DNA from: Diploscapter coronatus
Taxonomy: Eukaryota; Nematoda; Chromadorea; Rhabditida; Rhabditidae
Direction: 5' to 3'
NCBI GenBank assembly: GCA_964036155.1
Contig: OZ038423.1
Coordinates: 76,337,249 to 76,401,248, forward strand
Length of the DNA: 64,000 bases
Below are positions 13,701 to 28,700 of the stretch, in pieces. Within the stretch, counting starts at the first letter, position 1. Each line of letters opens with the position of its first letter. Made by a program: the position numbers and the translations under genes. The notes beneath the pieces were generated by a model. It was not told the DNA's origin and did not search any database. It was given only the letters and a program-made list of their open reading frames with translations.

Positions 13701-16700
13701 CTGAGCATTTATAATAAATTGTGAAATTTCCCAAATCTCACCTGTCTAAAATAGTGAGCTTTCAAAGGAAAATTCTTTCTATTATTCTTTACTTTTAGCA
13801 AAAAGAACTATGAATCATGGGCATCGCATTGTTTTGTTTTACATCCAAGCAAAATTCCTTTCAAAATCGGATTAAGGCGAATATGGAAAATAAATGACGA
13901 AAATCTTACTTCTTCCTTCTTCTCGGATTGAGTTTCTGCTTTGCTCGCTTCAGATGCACTGACAGGTTCCGCTTCCCTCTCAATTACAGTAATCGATAGT
14001 TGTCTCTCGTCTTCTCGCTCAATCGATTGTCGCTCTTCCGACGAGGATTTGTCCACGTCTCGAGCCGTCGAAAGGGCCTGCGCAATCAAAGTTCATCATA
14101 ACACAAATGGCCAATATTTATAATTTTCATGGTAAAAAATCGAACTTTGCATAAAAATGCTACTAAATAAAAACCTAAAATATTCCACGCTTCAAGAAGG
14201 AAATTTCAAGATATGAAAATGTCATAATTATTTTCGAGTTTAAATTCACCTGTTGATACTCGCTGAAAATGGGCGGTTCGTCCTCAACTTGATCTGTCTC
14301 TGTCTCTGTTTCTGGCTTGTTGCCACTATTTCCACTGCTCCACTCGGGAATCTGCGTACTCACCGACAGTTCGAGGGCCGCGTCTTGAAGCGCTGCCTGC
14401 AAATTTACAATTTCACTGGATTTTTTAGGGATAATTACTATCTATCTGATATTTCAAAAATCAAGAAAAGTGCATGCTTGCAAAGATGAATAGAGGCCAC
14501 GCGACGTTGTACACTAAAAAGGAGCAATTCCTCCATAATTAGTCGGAGACTTAAAGTAGCGAAAATTGAAAATTCGCAGCGTAAAATGAGTGATGCAAAC
14601 TCGACGTAATATGATTTTCCAGAATTTTCGCAAAACTTAGCAAAATAAAACATTGTAAGAAAGCACTAAGAAATATGATCAAGTCGAAGAGTGGATATAA
14701 TGACCGACTTGAATGAATTAGGAAATGAAAATGCTACTTGAAAATGAGAAGAAAAGAGGAAGGAAGCGAGGAAAAAAAAAGGGAAGAATGGAGGATTTTA
14801 AGGATTCTTCTCCAACCTATTGTTGTGCTTGTTGCTGTCCTCTACACTCTCGATAAGGAATTAGACATTTTTTAGTGAAAAGCCGGAAAAGACACGGAGG
14901 TTAGAGAAGAAGAAGGGAAATAGTGAATGAATTAGGAAGAGGGAAAAGAAGGAAAGAGGATGAGAGACATGAAAAGCCGCTTGGCATACGCGCAAATGCA
15001 ATTGACAAAAATCAGAGTTAGGCAGAAAAGCGAGAGAGAAGCGCAAGAATCAGTGCAAATGAAGTGAGGGCAAATGGCAAAGTGGGCGGGGGAAAAGGAC
15101 ACGCCCACTCGAATGTCAAGCAGGATAATAACAACGCTACAAGGGGATCTGAATTGGACATTTGGACTTATTATTTGAAGAGGAAAGAATCAAGGATTTT
15201 GGAGATCGAAATAAAAGCATTGCAAGTTTAATGAGAAAACGAATGAAATAGAACAAAAAATCACTGAATTATTGCAGATATTTTACCTTGGTGGTCTTTT
15301 GAAAAGTACCAAAATGTTCTAGAATGATGAAGTCTATTCAAAAGAAAATTATGGACGTGATTTTCTGCAAAGCATTAGCACCGCTAATTGAAAACTTTCT
15401 AGAATATGGAGAAAAATGTTGCAATGAAGTAATTGCACAAATTGATTTTGACAAATTGCAAGATAGCACGGCAAAATTGCTTGATCTTTGAGACCATTTT
15501 TGGTAAAATGATGCTGGAGAATAAAGCAGCATAAAATCCGAATAAGTGCAATATCATCTCGCCTAAAAGTTCTAAATGCGATCAAATTCTGCCGAGTTTT
15601 ATGGATATCCTTATATTTTTATCCGAGAGTCCAGGTGCATTATCCGTGATAAAACCGCACAGAAATGAAATACAAATAAAAGTAATGGAGCAGAATCACT
15701 CTGCATTTGATTTTTCTGGATAATTTATATGGAATAAATGTGCAGAGTTGAGGCGAGTTATGTAGTTAAGCGGCCTGCTCTAATCCCTTTAGCCCTTTTA
15801 GAGGCAGAGATATGGAAGCTAGCGAGGGATATATCTATAGAATAGAAATAAAAATGCTGAGCTGGAACTAGACATTCTGCATTTTGATGAGAAATAACAC
15901 GAAACCCTGCATTCAGTTGAAGCAATTAGAAATTAGCTAGTATGAATGATATAACTTCAATGAAATTGGCCCTTGAAATGGTAGAGTCACAAAATAAATC
16001 GCAAAAGTAAAGCAGTGATGAATGTCTCATAAGCTTAGATTATAGAGGCGCACAAAAGTTTAGAACAATGCATCATATTTGATATTGCTGCTAGCTACAT
16101 TTTCCCTGAAATAATCCGAATAGCATTTTGTGGATAACTGTTGCCAGGCGTCATCTTAGAATCAACTCTACAAAATTGCATTCGGTAAAAATGCAAATAT
16201 ATCAACAATAAAGCATTGTTCCACTTTTGGGAACCACTGTATGTGATGGTATAGAACGAAAAAGTAAATGAATGATAGGTTAGGAAAAAAGTTCTAGCTT
16301 GATATGGCTTTTAACATAAAAAAAAGACTGAACGAACCTCAATAATTTCCTGGATGAACTCATCGATGTTTGCCAAATCGATGAATCGGTGCAATTCTGC
16401 CGACGACAAATTCGAGAGGTAGTCGTCGCGTTCGGACTCGGAAACTTGCACGTCCATTTTCCTTTCTGAAGTTATCAATGTTTTCAACATTGAAATATAA
16501 GCACTACAGAATAATAAGAGGTGCCACTGGCTGCACGTTCTTTCTACAATATGACGGCACGATTTTCAATTGAGAATGGTGTGATTTAATAAAATCGTGT
16601 CGTCATGCTGCAGGAAAAACGCGTGCTGTTGCCTGAAAAACAACGAATGAAGTACCTAAATGTTCGACTCCCGAAGTGTCTGTATGCGAAATATCGATTC

Positions 16701-19700
16701 TTCGACTGTCTTCGTCTATGGCTTCCGATATGTCCGTGTCGTCGGTTGTGAATGTTCCTGAAAACTACTTATTTTTCTTGGAAAATCTATATTGCCGAAA
16801 AACTATTGTCGAGAATTGCGACCCTCGCTTTTCCATTTCGTAGAAAATTATAATTTTTCTATGTTATCAGATTGAATCTATCTCAATGAAAAAATGTTTC
16901 CCTTTCCTCCCACCTTTTTGCCTCAAGATAAAAGCAGCATTTTTGCTGCTCAGCACAATTCACTGAATTTGCTTTTTTTTATTTTGATGTATCACTTTTT
17001 ATTGGAAGGTTTAATTACCCAAGTTGAGGTGTCCATTTCTCCTACTTCCTGTCCTAGTAATTTCCCCTAAACTACCCTACACCAAGTGCTATTGGAAGCC
17101 GGACTGATCAACAGTCGTCCAAATTAATACAACTATAACTTGAAGCAAGATAAATGAAACAGTTTCAATGCAAAGTAATCAGCGCGTAATTGCAACTAAC
17201 TTTACAGCATTTTCTTTGGCTAAAAGAGTTCGATGACTCTTTGAAAAGTACACAACGAACATATTGCGCATCTTCGAATTTGCTCACTATTGTTGTTTTA
17301 AGTAATCACTCTTCACAAGTAACATCATGTGATTACCTGTAGGTGCACTAGTTGTAGCGGCAGTGACGGGCTCGACAGGCACCATTTTCGAACCCTTCCT
17401 TTCGAAATACGGACTGCGGTAGAATTTAGGGAATACTCTGAAATTTAGGAAAGAATAATGTTGGCAGAAATTTTATATCTCACTTCGGTGACAGTCGATT
17501 TGTGACAGCGCCTTCTGTACTGGCTTCTCGATGAAATCGTTCCTTCCAAACTTTAGCATCGGCAGCAGTGATGTAAGTGATGCTGAAAAAATGGTTTCAA
17601 TTTTTCAACAAAATCTCGAACAAGAATGTATTTCTAAATAATATGTGTATGTAAGAAAGGTGGATAGATTTAGAAATCAAGTTTGGCACAAGGGCGGAAT
17701 GGCGTAACGTGAAGTGATGAAATTTTTCCTTCTGGACCTAACAAAAAAGCGAAAATGACGGAACGCAATAGAAATTGTGTTGAAAAAGGGAGCAATTTCG
17801 TTATTTCAAACTAACATATATAGATTTCGTTTCCCATCAACCGAATTCATTTTCAGAAATCCTTAACCAACCTCGTTTCTATCCCCAACAGATTCGCCCG
17901 CTTCAGGATGGACCGAGCTTGTGAATTTGTGACATTTCGCAGGTTTTCAGCGTTCAGCTTGACGATGTAATCACCGACCTGCAACTTCAGTTGATCTTCA
18001 CTGTTTGCGAGTAAAAGTCTTGTTTACCTGTATTCTACCGTCCAGTCCAGCAGCTTTCCGATGGCAGATGTTTTTGACGGTGCAACCATTCACTCCTTTG
18101 TCCTTGTCGGCGTCAAGGCTCAGACCTAAAATATTCTTTACATAAGTCGTACAAAATTTAAAAGAATTCTGGAAAAATTCTTTTCATTTTATCCAGTTTT
18201 GTTGAAATACTCCACAAAATTGTTTGTTTCATGGAATATGTAAATGAAGAACCACTTCATGTGCATTATAAAGGAAGATTTATCTCACACTTCCTCTACA
18301 TAATCTCAGTGTCTCTCATCAGAAGATCTTCGTCATAAATTAGCGCGTTTTTATTCCACGAAGCAATTCGAGTGACGAGAATCGCTATGTAAATCATTGG
18401 GAAAAGCTGATAATATTTTCCAAATACATAGACCTTTTTTTAAAATCGCTTACAAAATAAGGATATTTCACCTATGCTTGATACAATTTTAGCAGGAGCT
18501 TTCTAATTAACGATGAAATTAGCAACTGTTATCTCTAATTTTCCCAAAAAAAAACGAACAACAATAGCTTACCCAGAGACAGAGCTCCTTTGCTGACTTT
18601 GACAGTCCGTTCGAGATGCGATGGCAGATACACGACGTCGTACGTCCAGCTGCCTCGAAGCGACGAGGGGGAAGAGGGCGAGGGCGAGCGGGAAGAGGAG
18701 GGAGACCAAGAGCACATCGAGGAGAGAGAACGCTCGGAAGATGAATATGATGCCGAATGGGAAGGGTAGTAGCTCTGAAAATCATAAATTCATAAATAAT
18801 TCGAACCGTGTAGACATCTTCTTCTTGCATTCTTCGTTTGGTTAAAAAATACACACACTTCATAGTACCAGCAACAACAAATTCTATGGATTTTCGTTTA
18901 AAAGTGTGCCTTACCTGTGGATGTAATTTTCGATACTGATCGGCTCCAATCCACACCGTCTCCTGGCTACTCGTTACTGTTGATGGCTGAAAAGTGTTCA
19001 TTTATTATTCGTTTTAGAAACAGCATCTTCAAGGGCAAGTATGTCATTTTCATGACATTGTCTGCTTTGTCAAAACAATAATATTTATCGTGAATTCTCA
19101 GATTATCATGAACAGCTTTGTACCTGCTTTCTGCGACTTCTCGGACTGCTGCCTCTGGCCAAAAGCCGCTCGCTCCTCGAAATGATGGGCGAGTGGGACG
19201 AGGTGCGACACTAAAGCGGATCAGTAAATCGATCAATTATTTAATTATTGAAATCGGTAAAATTTAGATTTTTGAAGTCATAATGGCGGAAGTATTTCGT
19301 AGACCAGTGGAATATAAAGTAGATTTTACGAGAGGAAAATAAATTTTTGGAGCAATGAATAATTGCATTCTTGAAAGAAAGCAAGCAGGAATGTTTACAA
19401 ACAAGGCTCTCCTCTTTTGCTATATCTAGCTTTATCCTCATTATTCATTATTAATTCCGAGGGGATTTTTATTCAAGATTCGATGCGCGACATTAGTTTA
19501 GGAAAGAAATGAAAATACATTTTGTAAAAATACAAACTTTGAAAGATTTTTCAAATAAATTGATGATTGGTTAGAATATGGGACTTCTCTACTGAAAACT
19601 ACAGAAAAAATTGACAAAACTTAGACTTTCAAAGTAGGTGGATTTTACGATGAGTAGATAAAAACCAGCTGAAAAGAATGGAAAAGGTGAACTTCAGTGA

Positions 19701-22700
19701 TTTCGTTCGTTGAAAAGATGGAAGCAGAAAAACACGACCCGCGCAAAGCCAAACTGGCAGCCAAAACTGTGAGCAGTCAAGTGAAAAATGCCTGCAGATG
19801 AAGCTCAGAAAGAGAAGGAAAAGAGAAAGAGAACAATGAAAGGAGAGGAGACAAGAGGAAAATGAAGGATAATGATATGGGAATAAGAAAAATGAACAAG
19901 TGTAAAAATAGAAAGGATCTAGATAATGGATGAGTTGAGTTGGCGAGTTGGAGCCAGACAAGAAATACTCCTTCCCAAAAATGGTGGTAATCTAATAAAA
20001 ACTGATAAAATATAGCCTGGAAATTAGAGAAAATGGAGAATATTGGGAATAAGAGATTCAGAGAAGCAAAAGAGGACCATTTCCAGGATTATTGCTTATA
20101 GCAATTACCCTTAAGGAAAATCGAAATGTATGCCAGGAGCTAGCAGGAGAAATAGCACGAGAAATGAGAAGGGGAAAATATGGAGAGGATGATGAAGAAG
20201 CCATGCCTTTTAGCCTTATATGGATACATGGAGGTAATGCTCCGCTAGAGGTGATAAAAAATAGAAAATCAGAATCAAGACTGCGGAAAATTTCGACTCT
20301 GAAGGGGAAAAATTGTCTAACTTCAACTTCGAAATCGAATTTTTTAAAACTTGACTCCGATTTCGATTTCAAATTTTTAGAATTTTCATCTTCACACGTC
20401 CCTGATCAGAGTAATTAAAAAATAAGAAAATGTAAAGAAATACAAAGAAAAAATGATTGCACGAGAAGAAGTATAGAAAAAAGAGCAAGAAACTCGTTCA
20501 ATCAGATGAAAAAGAATTAGAGAAATTACCTATAAAAAGCGAAGAAATGAAGGCAAATGAATTAGGAATAAAAAGGATGAAAGAGAGAGAACTTTGTCTG
20601 CATCTCTAACCAACAAGCATGTCTGGAAAGAAGCAAGAAAAAGCTGCACCTCGAATGAGTTTGAAAAATGTCGCTGCAATTTTTATAATTCGAACGTTCA
20701 TTTGTAAGAAAAAGTTTCAAGAAGTTCACACACCCTTCAATTCATATTCTGAAGAATCTTCTATTTTTGGAATGGAAATTTGCAAACAAAACTACTGTTG
20801 TAAAAATAGTAATCGTGACTCAAAATGCGTCAAATTTCAATTCAAATAAGTCTCGGAGGAATTGCTTGCAAGACCTGTTAATAAAAACCGAATTGGAATT
20901 GAGGAGATGATCAAAGTTTTGTGTAAAGTGCAAAATTTTCTAGTTTTTGTCAGAGAAATCTGCAGATTTTCCTAATCAATAAGTCATTGAGAGAAATTTC
21001 GAAACTTTGGCAAAAAATCTTTCGAACCTAAAAGGATCTTCGCGTAACAAAAAGAAGAGGAAAAACGAGATTTAGATTTTGCGATGTGCACCCGCATTGT
21101 GCTAAAATGTGAAAGAGCAATTTGGTAAGGGGAAGGAAGACGGAAGAGAAGCTGAGATAAAGAGGATATGAGAGAAAATAGAGAAGCAGACGAAGAAGAG
21201 AATATGACGAAAGAAGAGAGCGCAAAGAGGCAGAAATTGAGCTTGAAAGGGGGAAAAAGGCTTATGGTTGTCCTCTGGAATTAGAAAGGATGGGAATAAA
21301 GTGAGGAAGATAAGTTCAGATATGGAGGGATTGATAAGGAGATAGAGTTTGAAATGGAGAGAGCGAAGAAGAATTGGAAATATCGAAGAATTTTTAGAGA
21401 ATTACAGAAATGAGCTAAGCCCATGGCAACTGAAGCGAAATAGCGCGGGATTAGAGACTTAGAAAGATGACGAAGTATAATTAAAAAGGGAAAAAGAGCA
21501 ATGTACATAGGCGGAAATCAAAGAATTTATCCAGAAAGATTACAATTTTGAATAGAAGTAATACAATAGAATTGTATGATAAAATTAAATTAAAAGAAAT
21601 GAGCCAGCTGACCTGCTCGATAGGAACTGGCTTGGCGATGCCCAATCGGACCCAGCCCATCGGCGCTGCTTTCAGAGTCGAAACGGCTCGTTGCAGGCTG
21701 AAATTCGAAGAGAAAATCATTGAAACTTATGGAATGAGTCATTTTTGTGCTCAACATTCAACTCTGACATGTTTTCAATAAAAATATGGTATTTTGAATA
21801 TCCCATAAAGAAGCGCAGACAACGAGAAAGGGATTTTTGCTGATTTTTCTGCACACCATGCCTAAATTTAGGTGTTCTTAAAAGATACTTTTTGGCTTTC
21901 AATAGAATGTGTGAAAAATACTCCATCTCATAAGTTTCACTCATTTTTCGAAACGCAAACGTGCATAGTAGTTTATCAAAATTGTTCGAAATATGGCGTT
22001 CTTCGAGAATTTAGCAAGTGAAAATTGTAAAAACGAATGTCCGACCTGCTGTTGCTGAGGTCGTGATCGTTGACGAAGAGCAGTCGATCTCCAGGAACAA
22101 TCCTGCCATCTGCCTGAGCCACACCTCCAGGCACTAGCGACTGAATCACGATCACCGTTTCTCCATCGTGCCGAGGGTCCTCAAAATAGAACATTTGAAA
22201 AAAAAAACAACTTTTATAAATAATGGGAAAATTGTTGTTGTTATCAATGAAAAGTTAAAACTTTTAACCCACTCTACAATAACAGTAAATTTCAGTTGAA
22301 AGGGCTCGATCGTCACAAAATTTCATAAAAATAGAGCTATTCGAGCATTTTTGTTTCAGATTTAAATCGACTACCTGATAGTCAACGATGGAAAATCCCA
22401 GTCCTTTGGCTCCCTTTTCGAGATGAACAACCAGAGGAACGCAATGCCAAACAGCGAGTCCAGTCAGAGGCTGCAGGGAGCGAGAGCGCATCAACTTCTT
22501 CGTGGGTCTGTTCGTGTGCATCATACTGATGTTCAGCTCCGATTTGGCCTAGAAATTAGAATTTTAGTAGTAGAGAATGAAAAGCTCGAATTGATCACCT
22601 TGACAATTGATTCATGCCCGCTGGCAAGTAGAGGAAAGGAGAGAGGCAAGGATTGCTCTGGATTCGGTTGAAACATATGAATTCGTTGGGCTCTGAAAAT

Positions 22701-25700
22701 ATTTTTTATTTGTAAAATTGACTATTTTACTAAGAAGAAAATGGGATTTTTGAGTTCTACCTTCTAGCAACAATCAGAGTGACGGGAGCAGCAGAGTGAA
22801 CTGCACGAGACAGGGCTTGTTGAACGGTGATGTGCGACTCGCCGTACAAAGGGGAGTGATTCACCTGGAACGCAGCAGTTAGTTCACTAATTACTAATCA
22901 CTTTTAGATTTTTGAAATAAATCCTTGCAAAGTTCGCTAGTAAATTGGCCATCTTCAATTGAACCTATCCTCCGACTTCAAGTAAAACATAAGAGAGCAA
23001 GATAAGCAAATTCTGATGACAAATGCTAATTGTAGTGATGATTTGACAGTGGGATTCATAATGGTCTTCCGAAAACTACTCAAGCTGAGACCTAATTGCT
23101 TCACAGGTTAATTATTCCGAATTTTGGAATGGATGATTTTTTACTTGAAGAAGTTCATCTCCAGCTTGCAACAGCCCAGTTTTGGCGGCAGGTCCTCTGT
23201 CTCTGATCGATTCGATATAATGGTGTGGACACAGCTGCTGACCGTCCACTACATCCACAGTTCCTGCAAATTCAACTTCAAAATTGGGAAGAGGGGGAAA
23301 AAGTAGAAATCTCGTACCTTCAAAAGCGATTCCTAATCCGTCCCCATTGGCCTTTTTGTCAGGTCGAATGACAGCAGAAATGATGTCGACGTCTTCATTC
23401 AATTTCCGTTTCCATTCAGTTATCAAATCGGGATTCGAAGATTGAACATCGATCACTTGGGTGTCCGTCTCCTGGAATTGAAAAAAGGATGAAATGTTCG
23501 AAGATATTTTTCCCAAATGAAGCTTAATAAATATCGCAACTTTCGCTTGAAAATACTAGTCAAATCATTACTTTGTGCAGATTTGTCTGGCTTTCATTCC
23601 ACTTATAAAATGAGGCTCCGTTGGAATGTTAAACCATAGCGATTTAGAGAAAGTTCGCTGCTTTATTCAAATTTCTACCTGCTCATGCAGCATGTTGAGA
23701 CATTGTGCCTGCGGCGAATTGGGTGCAAATCTGATCAGCTTCAACTTGACCGTCTCCCCACATTTGACCATGATTCGGACGCTGTCTGCATGCGAGAGGT
23801 GCTCCAGGGATGTGCCGTTCACCTGAATTCAACATAAACCATGGTCCCTCATTTTCGGATTTCCTATGAAACCCCATCTTATCCCGAACTAGAATCTTCT
23901 TCGGGTTTCTTGATCGAATAAACCCGAATCCAATTTGAAAGTTCACTGTTTTGAAATTTGCAGGAAAAGAATGTGCTTTGGAACTTTGGCCTTTAGTCGG
24001 GAAATGCAAAAATGTTCTCCGAATGGTATAATTGATAGGTTTGAAAACATTGGGGTAGACGTTGAACGCTCTCAGAAAATATCTCGAATTAGCAATTGGC
24101 CTACTTCCATGATGAGGTCGTGAATTTTGATGAGTCCGCAGTGAGCCGCCGCCGATCGAGGGACGATGGCCTTCACAAACACTCCGCCGATTTCTTCTGA
24201 GACAATAAAAATAAAAATCAAGAAGAAAAAATCGGAAAAAATGTTCAAATAAACGTTGAAATATTGAAACTCCTGAGTAGATTTTCCCATGTTTTGATTT
24301 TCAATCATATAATAAAGCGAAAAAAGTGGAAGAAAGATTGAAGGATAATGCAAGGTTCCTGTTTTATAGTCTAAGTTTCAAAGGTCAGAAGGCGACACCC
24401 CGCTATTCTATGAATTACCCAAATTCGCCTTCGACTACAGCCAAAGGCAGAAAGAAGGCTGGTTGATACGCTTATGCTGTAGAGCAATATGAAGTGGATT
24501 TGGAGAGTCTACAAGGAAGGCAGGGATAAAAAAAGAATATGTAGAAGAGAGAATCGAAATTGAAGAGAGAGGGAAAGAAGCAGAGAGGGAAGAGATAGTA
24601 ATGTTGAACATGGCTAGAGGTGGAGAGAAATTATAGACAGAATAGAAAATGCGGAGAGAGCTCGCGATTTGGGCAATTCACTCTTTTTCTCTCTTCGACT
24701 TGCCTCAACTCTAAAGGCGACTCCTAAAACGTCCCCTCTCCCCTCCTTTCTTCACTTCAATTTGATTACTTCTCTCTTTTGCTGCTCAGGACTTCAGACC
24801 TTAGGCCCTAGCTACATCCCTTCTTTTTCTCGCAAGAATGGAAATTCCATTCTCGAAAAATCTCATTCTCATATTTCATCATCATTTCTTTATCACTCTC
24901 TATCTCTCTTCATTGCATATACCCTCTCATTGTTCTCTAATTCTTTTCTCTGTTCACACAAATTTCACCCTCTTTGAAGGGAACACTGAACTGAACAGCG
25001 CAAAAATGTGCAAAAACAGGAAGCTGAATTTGAATTTGTCGAGCCAAGAGAATTTCTGCTACCTTTCGCCCTCTTCATATTTCATTATCTTGAACTTTTC
25101 TGCCTCTCTAAACTCTTTCCATTCTTCATTCACCCACATCTCGTGAAGAATTCAAGAGGCAATATTCGTTAGAAAAAGAACGCAGAAAAATTTCAAAGAT
25201 TAAAATATGAAAAATGAACGAACCCTTCTTATGGACGTATCCAGCGACGGTGATACCCAATCCGAGAGTTGGATCTCGTTTCAGAGTGGCCTCAACCATC
25301 TCGAACTGACCCCGCTCCCAGTTTTCGCGAAGAAATACAGTCAATGCCTGAAAATAAGAGAGATGTGTGCACAAATGATGAATAGCATAATTTAAAACAG
25401 ATAGCTGTTTACGTCATCGTAAAACAAATCGGAAAATAAATAATTTGCGATGATAATATTTGTTAACAAGCAAAAGAGTGATTGTAGTCAATTTGAACGG
25501 TACTAGCAGACCTCACGAAGGCATGCTTCGTTTCTATTGAAAAGTTTACAATGAGGTAAGAATTACCATCTCCTGCAGATGCTTCAAACTGATTCGAGAA
25601 GTCTTTGGATGCGGCTGTTCTTTTTCGGGCTGATCATTTCCATTCGAGGCATCTTCAACTCGACTACGCTTCCGAGAGTCACTTTCTTCTGCCTGCAAAT

Positions 25701-28700
25701 GCAGCAAATAAGCTGTTCCAATACGAGTCTTGCAAATCAACCTACTTTTTCTTTCACTTCTTCGCTATCCTTGCTGTCTTTCCGTTTCCGCTTCTTGAAT
25801 TCCTCCTCAGGTCTTGCCGCAAACGTCGATGGGGTAGCGTCGCAAGGTTCACTGAACAACTTTAGGTCATTATCAATAATTACTAGCTATCTGATATTCA
25901 TTATACCTGCGATGTTTGCAATGAATACAAATGCTATTGTTGATGAGCGACAAATTGAGACAAGATAAAAAGCGCAAAAGTTAGATGCATGGAAATTAGC
26001 GTGTACTTCGCAATGGACTTTAAGAAATTTGTTCGATTCAAGTAATGATTTTATGATTATTTGGAATACCTGAATCCATGCCTTGCATTTTCAAAATTTT
26101 CTCGCATTTATTATCTCAGCTTATCTTCTTCGATAATATGTCATTAATTTTTTTCATTATTACTCAAGTCTCTAAACTTCGATCTTTTGAAAGGTGTAAG
26201 ACATTGAGACTCTGCTGCATAACCTTGAAAACTTTGCAAAGAATTGCTAATCAAGAGATTGGCCTTGCCTGGAAGTGGCAGCGGCAGGTTGCTCCTGTTG
26301 TCCCTGAGCCTGAGCAGTCTCCATCGGCTCGTCTTCAGGAATCGGCTCGGTGATTGCAGATTTCTCTTCAGCTTTGCTCGTCGTTTCTTGAATCGCCATC
26401 GATTGCTGGAAAGATCGAAATTGTTATTTCCACGGGAAGACAATTAAGGAATGACATTTTCGCAATATTGACAAGAAATCACAAAAATGTAAGGACAAAC
26501 CTAAATTTGTACGCTTTTTTCGTTTTGTCAAAATTCATGTTTTTCTCGAATTGGAGGTTCGAAAAAAGTTTAATTTTTTCTTCATAAACTACTAGATATT
26601 CAATTCTACCTGTCGCTGGATTGTCTCTTCCAATTTGGCCGCACAGAGGGCTGCCCGCGTGCTCATCGTCCAGCAATCTGAAGACAAACAAAATAATTTA
26701 ATCACCCAAGAGGAACGTACTTATTGCACCAAAATACCCAATAAATTGTGCAACAGGAGTACGAATGGATAATTGGTTAGATTTAGATTGTCACCAAGTT
26801 GGGAGTCATTTGGCAGAAAGGGAACAGGAACCGGGGGACAGATTTAGGAGAGAGAAAGAGAAAAAGCCGGAAATACACGGAAAAAAGACGGCAGCCAGAG
26901 AAAGTGATTTAGCTCTCGTAACTATGTGCTATTCTTTTCTTTTTCATGTATTCTTGGGAATTTTTCTAATTTCTTCGTCTCTCTCATTCCCGCACGATCT
27001 TTCGTCTTCTTTAGTTTGGCTCAATTAGGCTTCAAGCAGGGGGCATCTTTTCAAGCCTTCAAAAGCAGAGGAAAGCAGCACGATTTCGGGACTGGCAGAG
27101 GTTTTCTTTTCAGCGTCTTAATGCGGGAAATTTCGTGTCAAAAAGCGACAAAATTGAACCGCAACTTTTAGAGGAATTCAGCTGTTTTTTGCCTAGAATG
27201 TGTAAAATTGACATGCCACATGTCAAAGAATGAAAATTGAAAGCAGACTGGAATTTTTTCTCGAGGCTCAACGAAATAGTATTGAGTCAAAAGCCATGTT
27301 TGAAAATCTTGTTGCTCAAGAAGGGAGTAAAAGATGATGTAAACTTTCAACACCCTCACACTTCCTTTCAACTCGTGATTTATTGTCGAAGTTGCAGAAG
27401 AATCTAAATTTAGAAATTCAGAATCAACTTGAAAGAAGAAAATCTACGATCTTGTAAATATGTTCATTAGTAAAAAAGACCAACTTATAAGCTAGAAGTC
27501 GCTAAAATAATGAATGGGATAAAGGAATGATCTGCTAATTCTCGCATTTTTCTGCTTCTTTCCTCTATCTTCCTTCCTCTTTTGGTGAATTCCTCTGGTT
27601 CTTTCGCCCTTGTGGATTCATTCTAGGCACGCGAAAAAATTCATGAATGACAATCGATGTCCCGCTAGGGAAATGCACTGAGAGATGGGAGCAAACGAAC
27701 GAGCGGCCGGCCATTGGGCCATTTGGAGCATTAATAGAGGGAAGGCAGAGGGAATGCTTAGGATGTTTATAACTTATCATCTATACGCATTAGGGAATAC
27801 GTACGTGCCATTACAATGATGAATGATGCGAAATTTTGAAGGTGAAAAATGATACGATATCTTTCCGATTGAAAAGAACGAAGTAGATGTAAAAATATAG
27901 GAAGTAGATTCAAATGACTGGATACGGCGAGGTCGACTTATGATGATTCATTCATGAAATTATTTATCGCTGATCGGCTAGAGTGCGTATTTTTGATTGG
28001 TTCTCACAATGTTGCCGAAAAATTGCGATTTTGCGTAATGAACTTGGGAAACAATTTAAATAAAAGTACCTTTCTAACATGGGAAAAATAACTCAAAAAT
28101 TGAATTAATGAAAAGGTAAAATGGTTGAGCGTCAAGTCTTGTTGAAAGAAAAACATTTTCGAATAAAGAAAACGAGAACCAATAAATAGCGTGCGGAAAG
28201 AAGTTCTCTAACCTTAGAAAGATTGTGGTCCTATTCCAACTAAAACTACAAGAAATCTCATAAATGAATGAATGACTATGCTTCTCTTACAAACACAATG
28301 GGGATGTAGTGTTGCAGTGTCAATGTGGCAATGTAAATCCATATGGCCTATACTTGTTGCACAATTCAAAAGCAGCTCTTCTTCCCTTCCCTCCTCTCTT
28401 CCCTACTGCTCTGTAGCCACAATTCGATTATCGTTTCAGCGGGAAAAGACAAAAAGACCGAGAAAAGATGATGCAATTTAGGAGATTCGCCTCTTCAAAA
28501 CAATATTCAATTTTGACCTCTCTAATCTAACTGCAGCCTTGTCGCAAAAGTGAAAAGAAGGATCATTATCTTTCTTCTAGCTCAAAAATCAACTGTACTG
28601 TTCAGAATTTCAGTTAGAATGAAAATAATAGGAAAGAGGGTCTGTAAAGAGACATTTCCTTTAGAAAACTGGTACTAAAGGATCCGCAACAAGATTTTAG

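Larger units (their letters stand above)
13510..17437 (-). other. mpz-1: mpz-1: long disordered linker between PDZ6 and PDZ7
   Basis: Exons 17337-17437, 16656-16757, 16338-16465, 14250-14396, 13910-14077 and 13510-13671, about 270 residues. Mostly acidic Ser/Thr/Glu-rich sequence. The exon 16338-16465 carries a more ordered helical stretch ([19 protein letters not shown], then DEFIQEIIE) that superficially resembles one L27 helix. I do not recognise a domain. The exon 14250-14396 ends with [11 protein letters not shown]. Confidence 0.85.

Noticed and set aside
16338..16465. Reading the [18 protein letters not shown] exon with its internal ATG as the N-terminal L27 start of the gene
   Set aside because: The exon continues in phase from coding exons upstream (16656-16757 and earlier) that lead to PDZ6, so it is internal linker.
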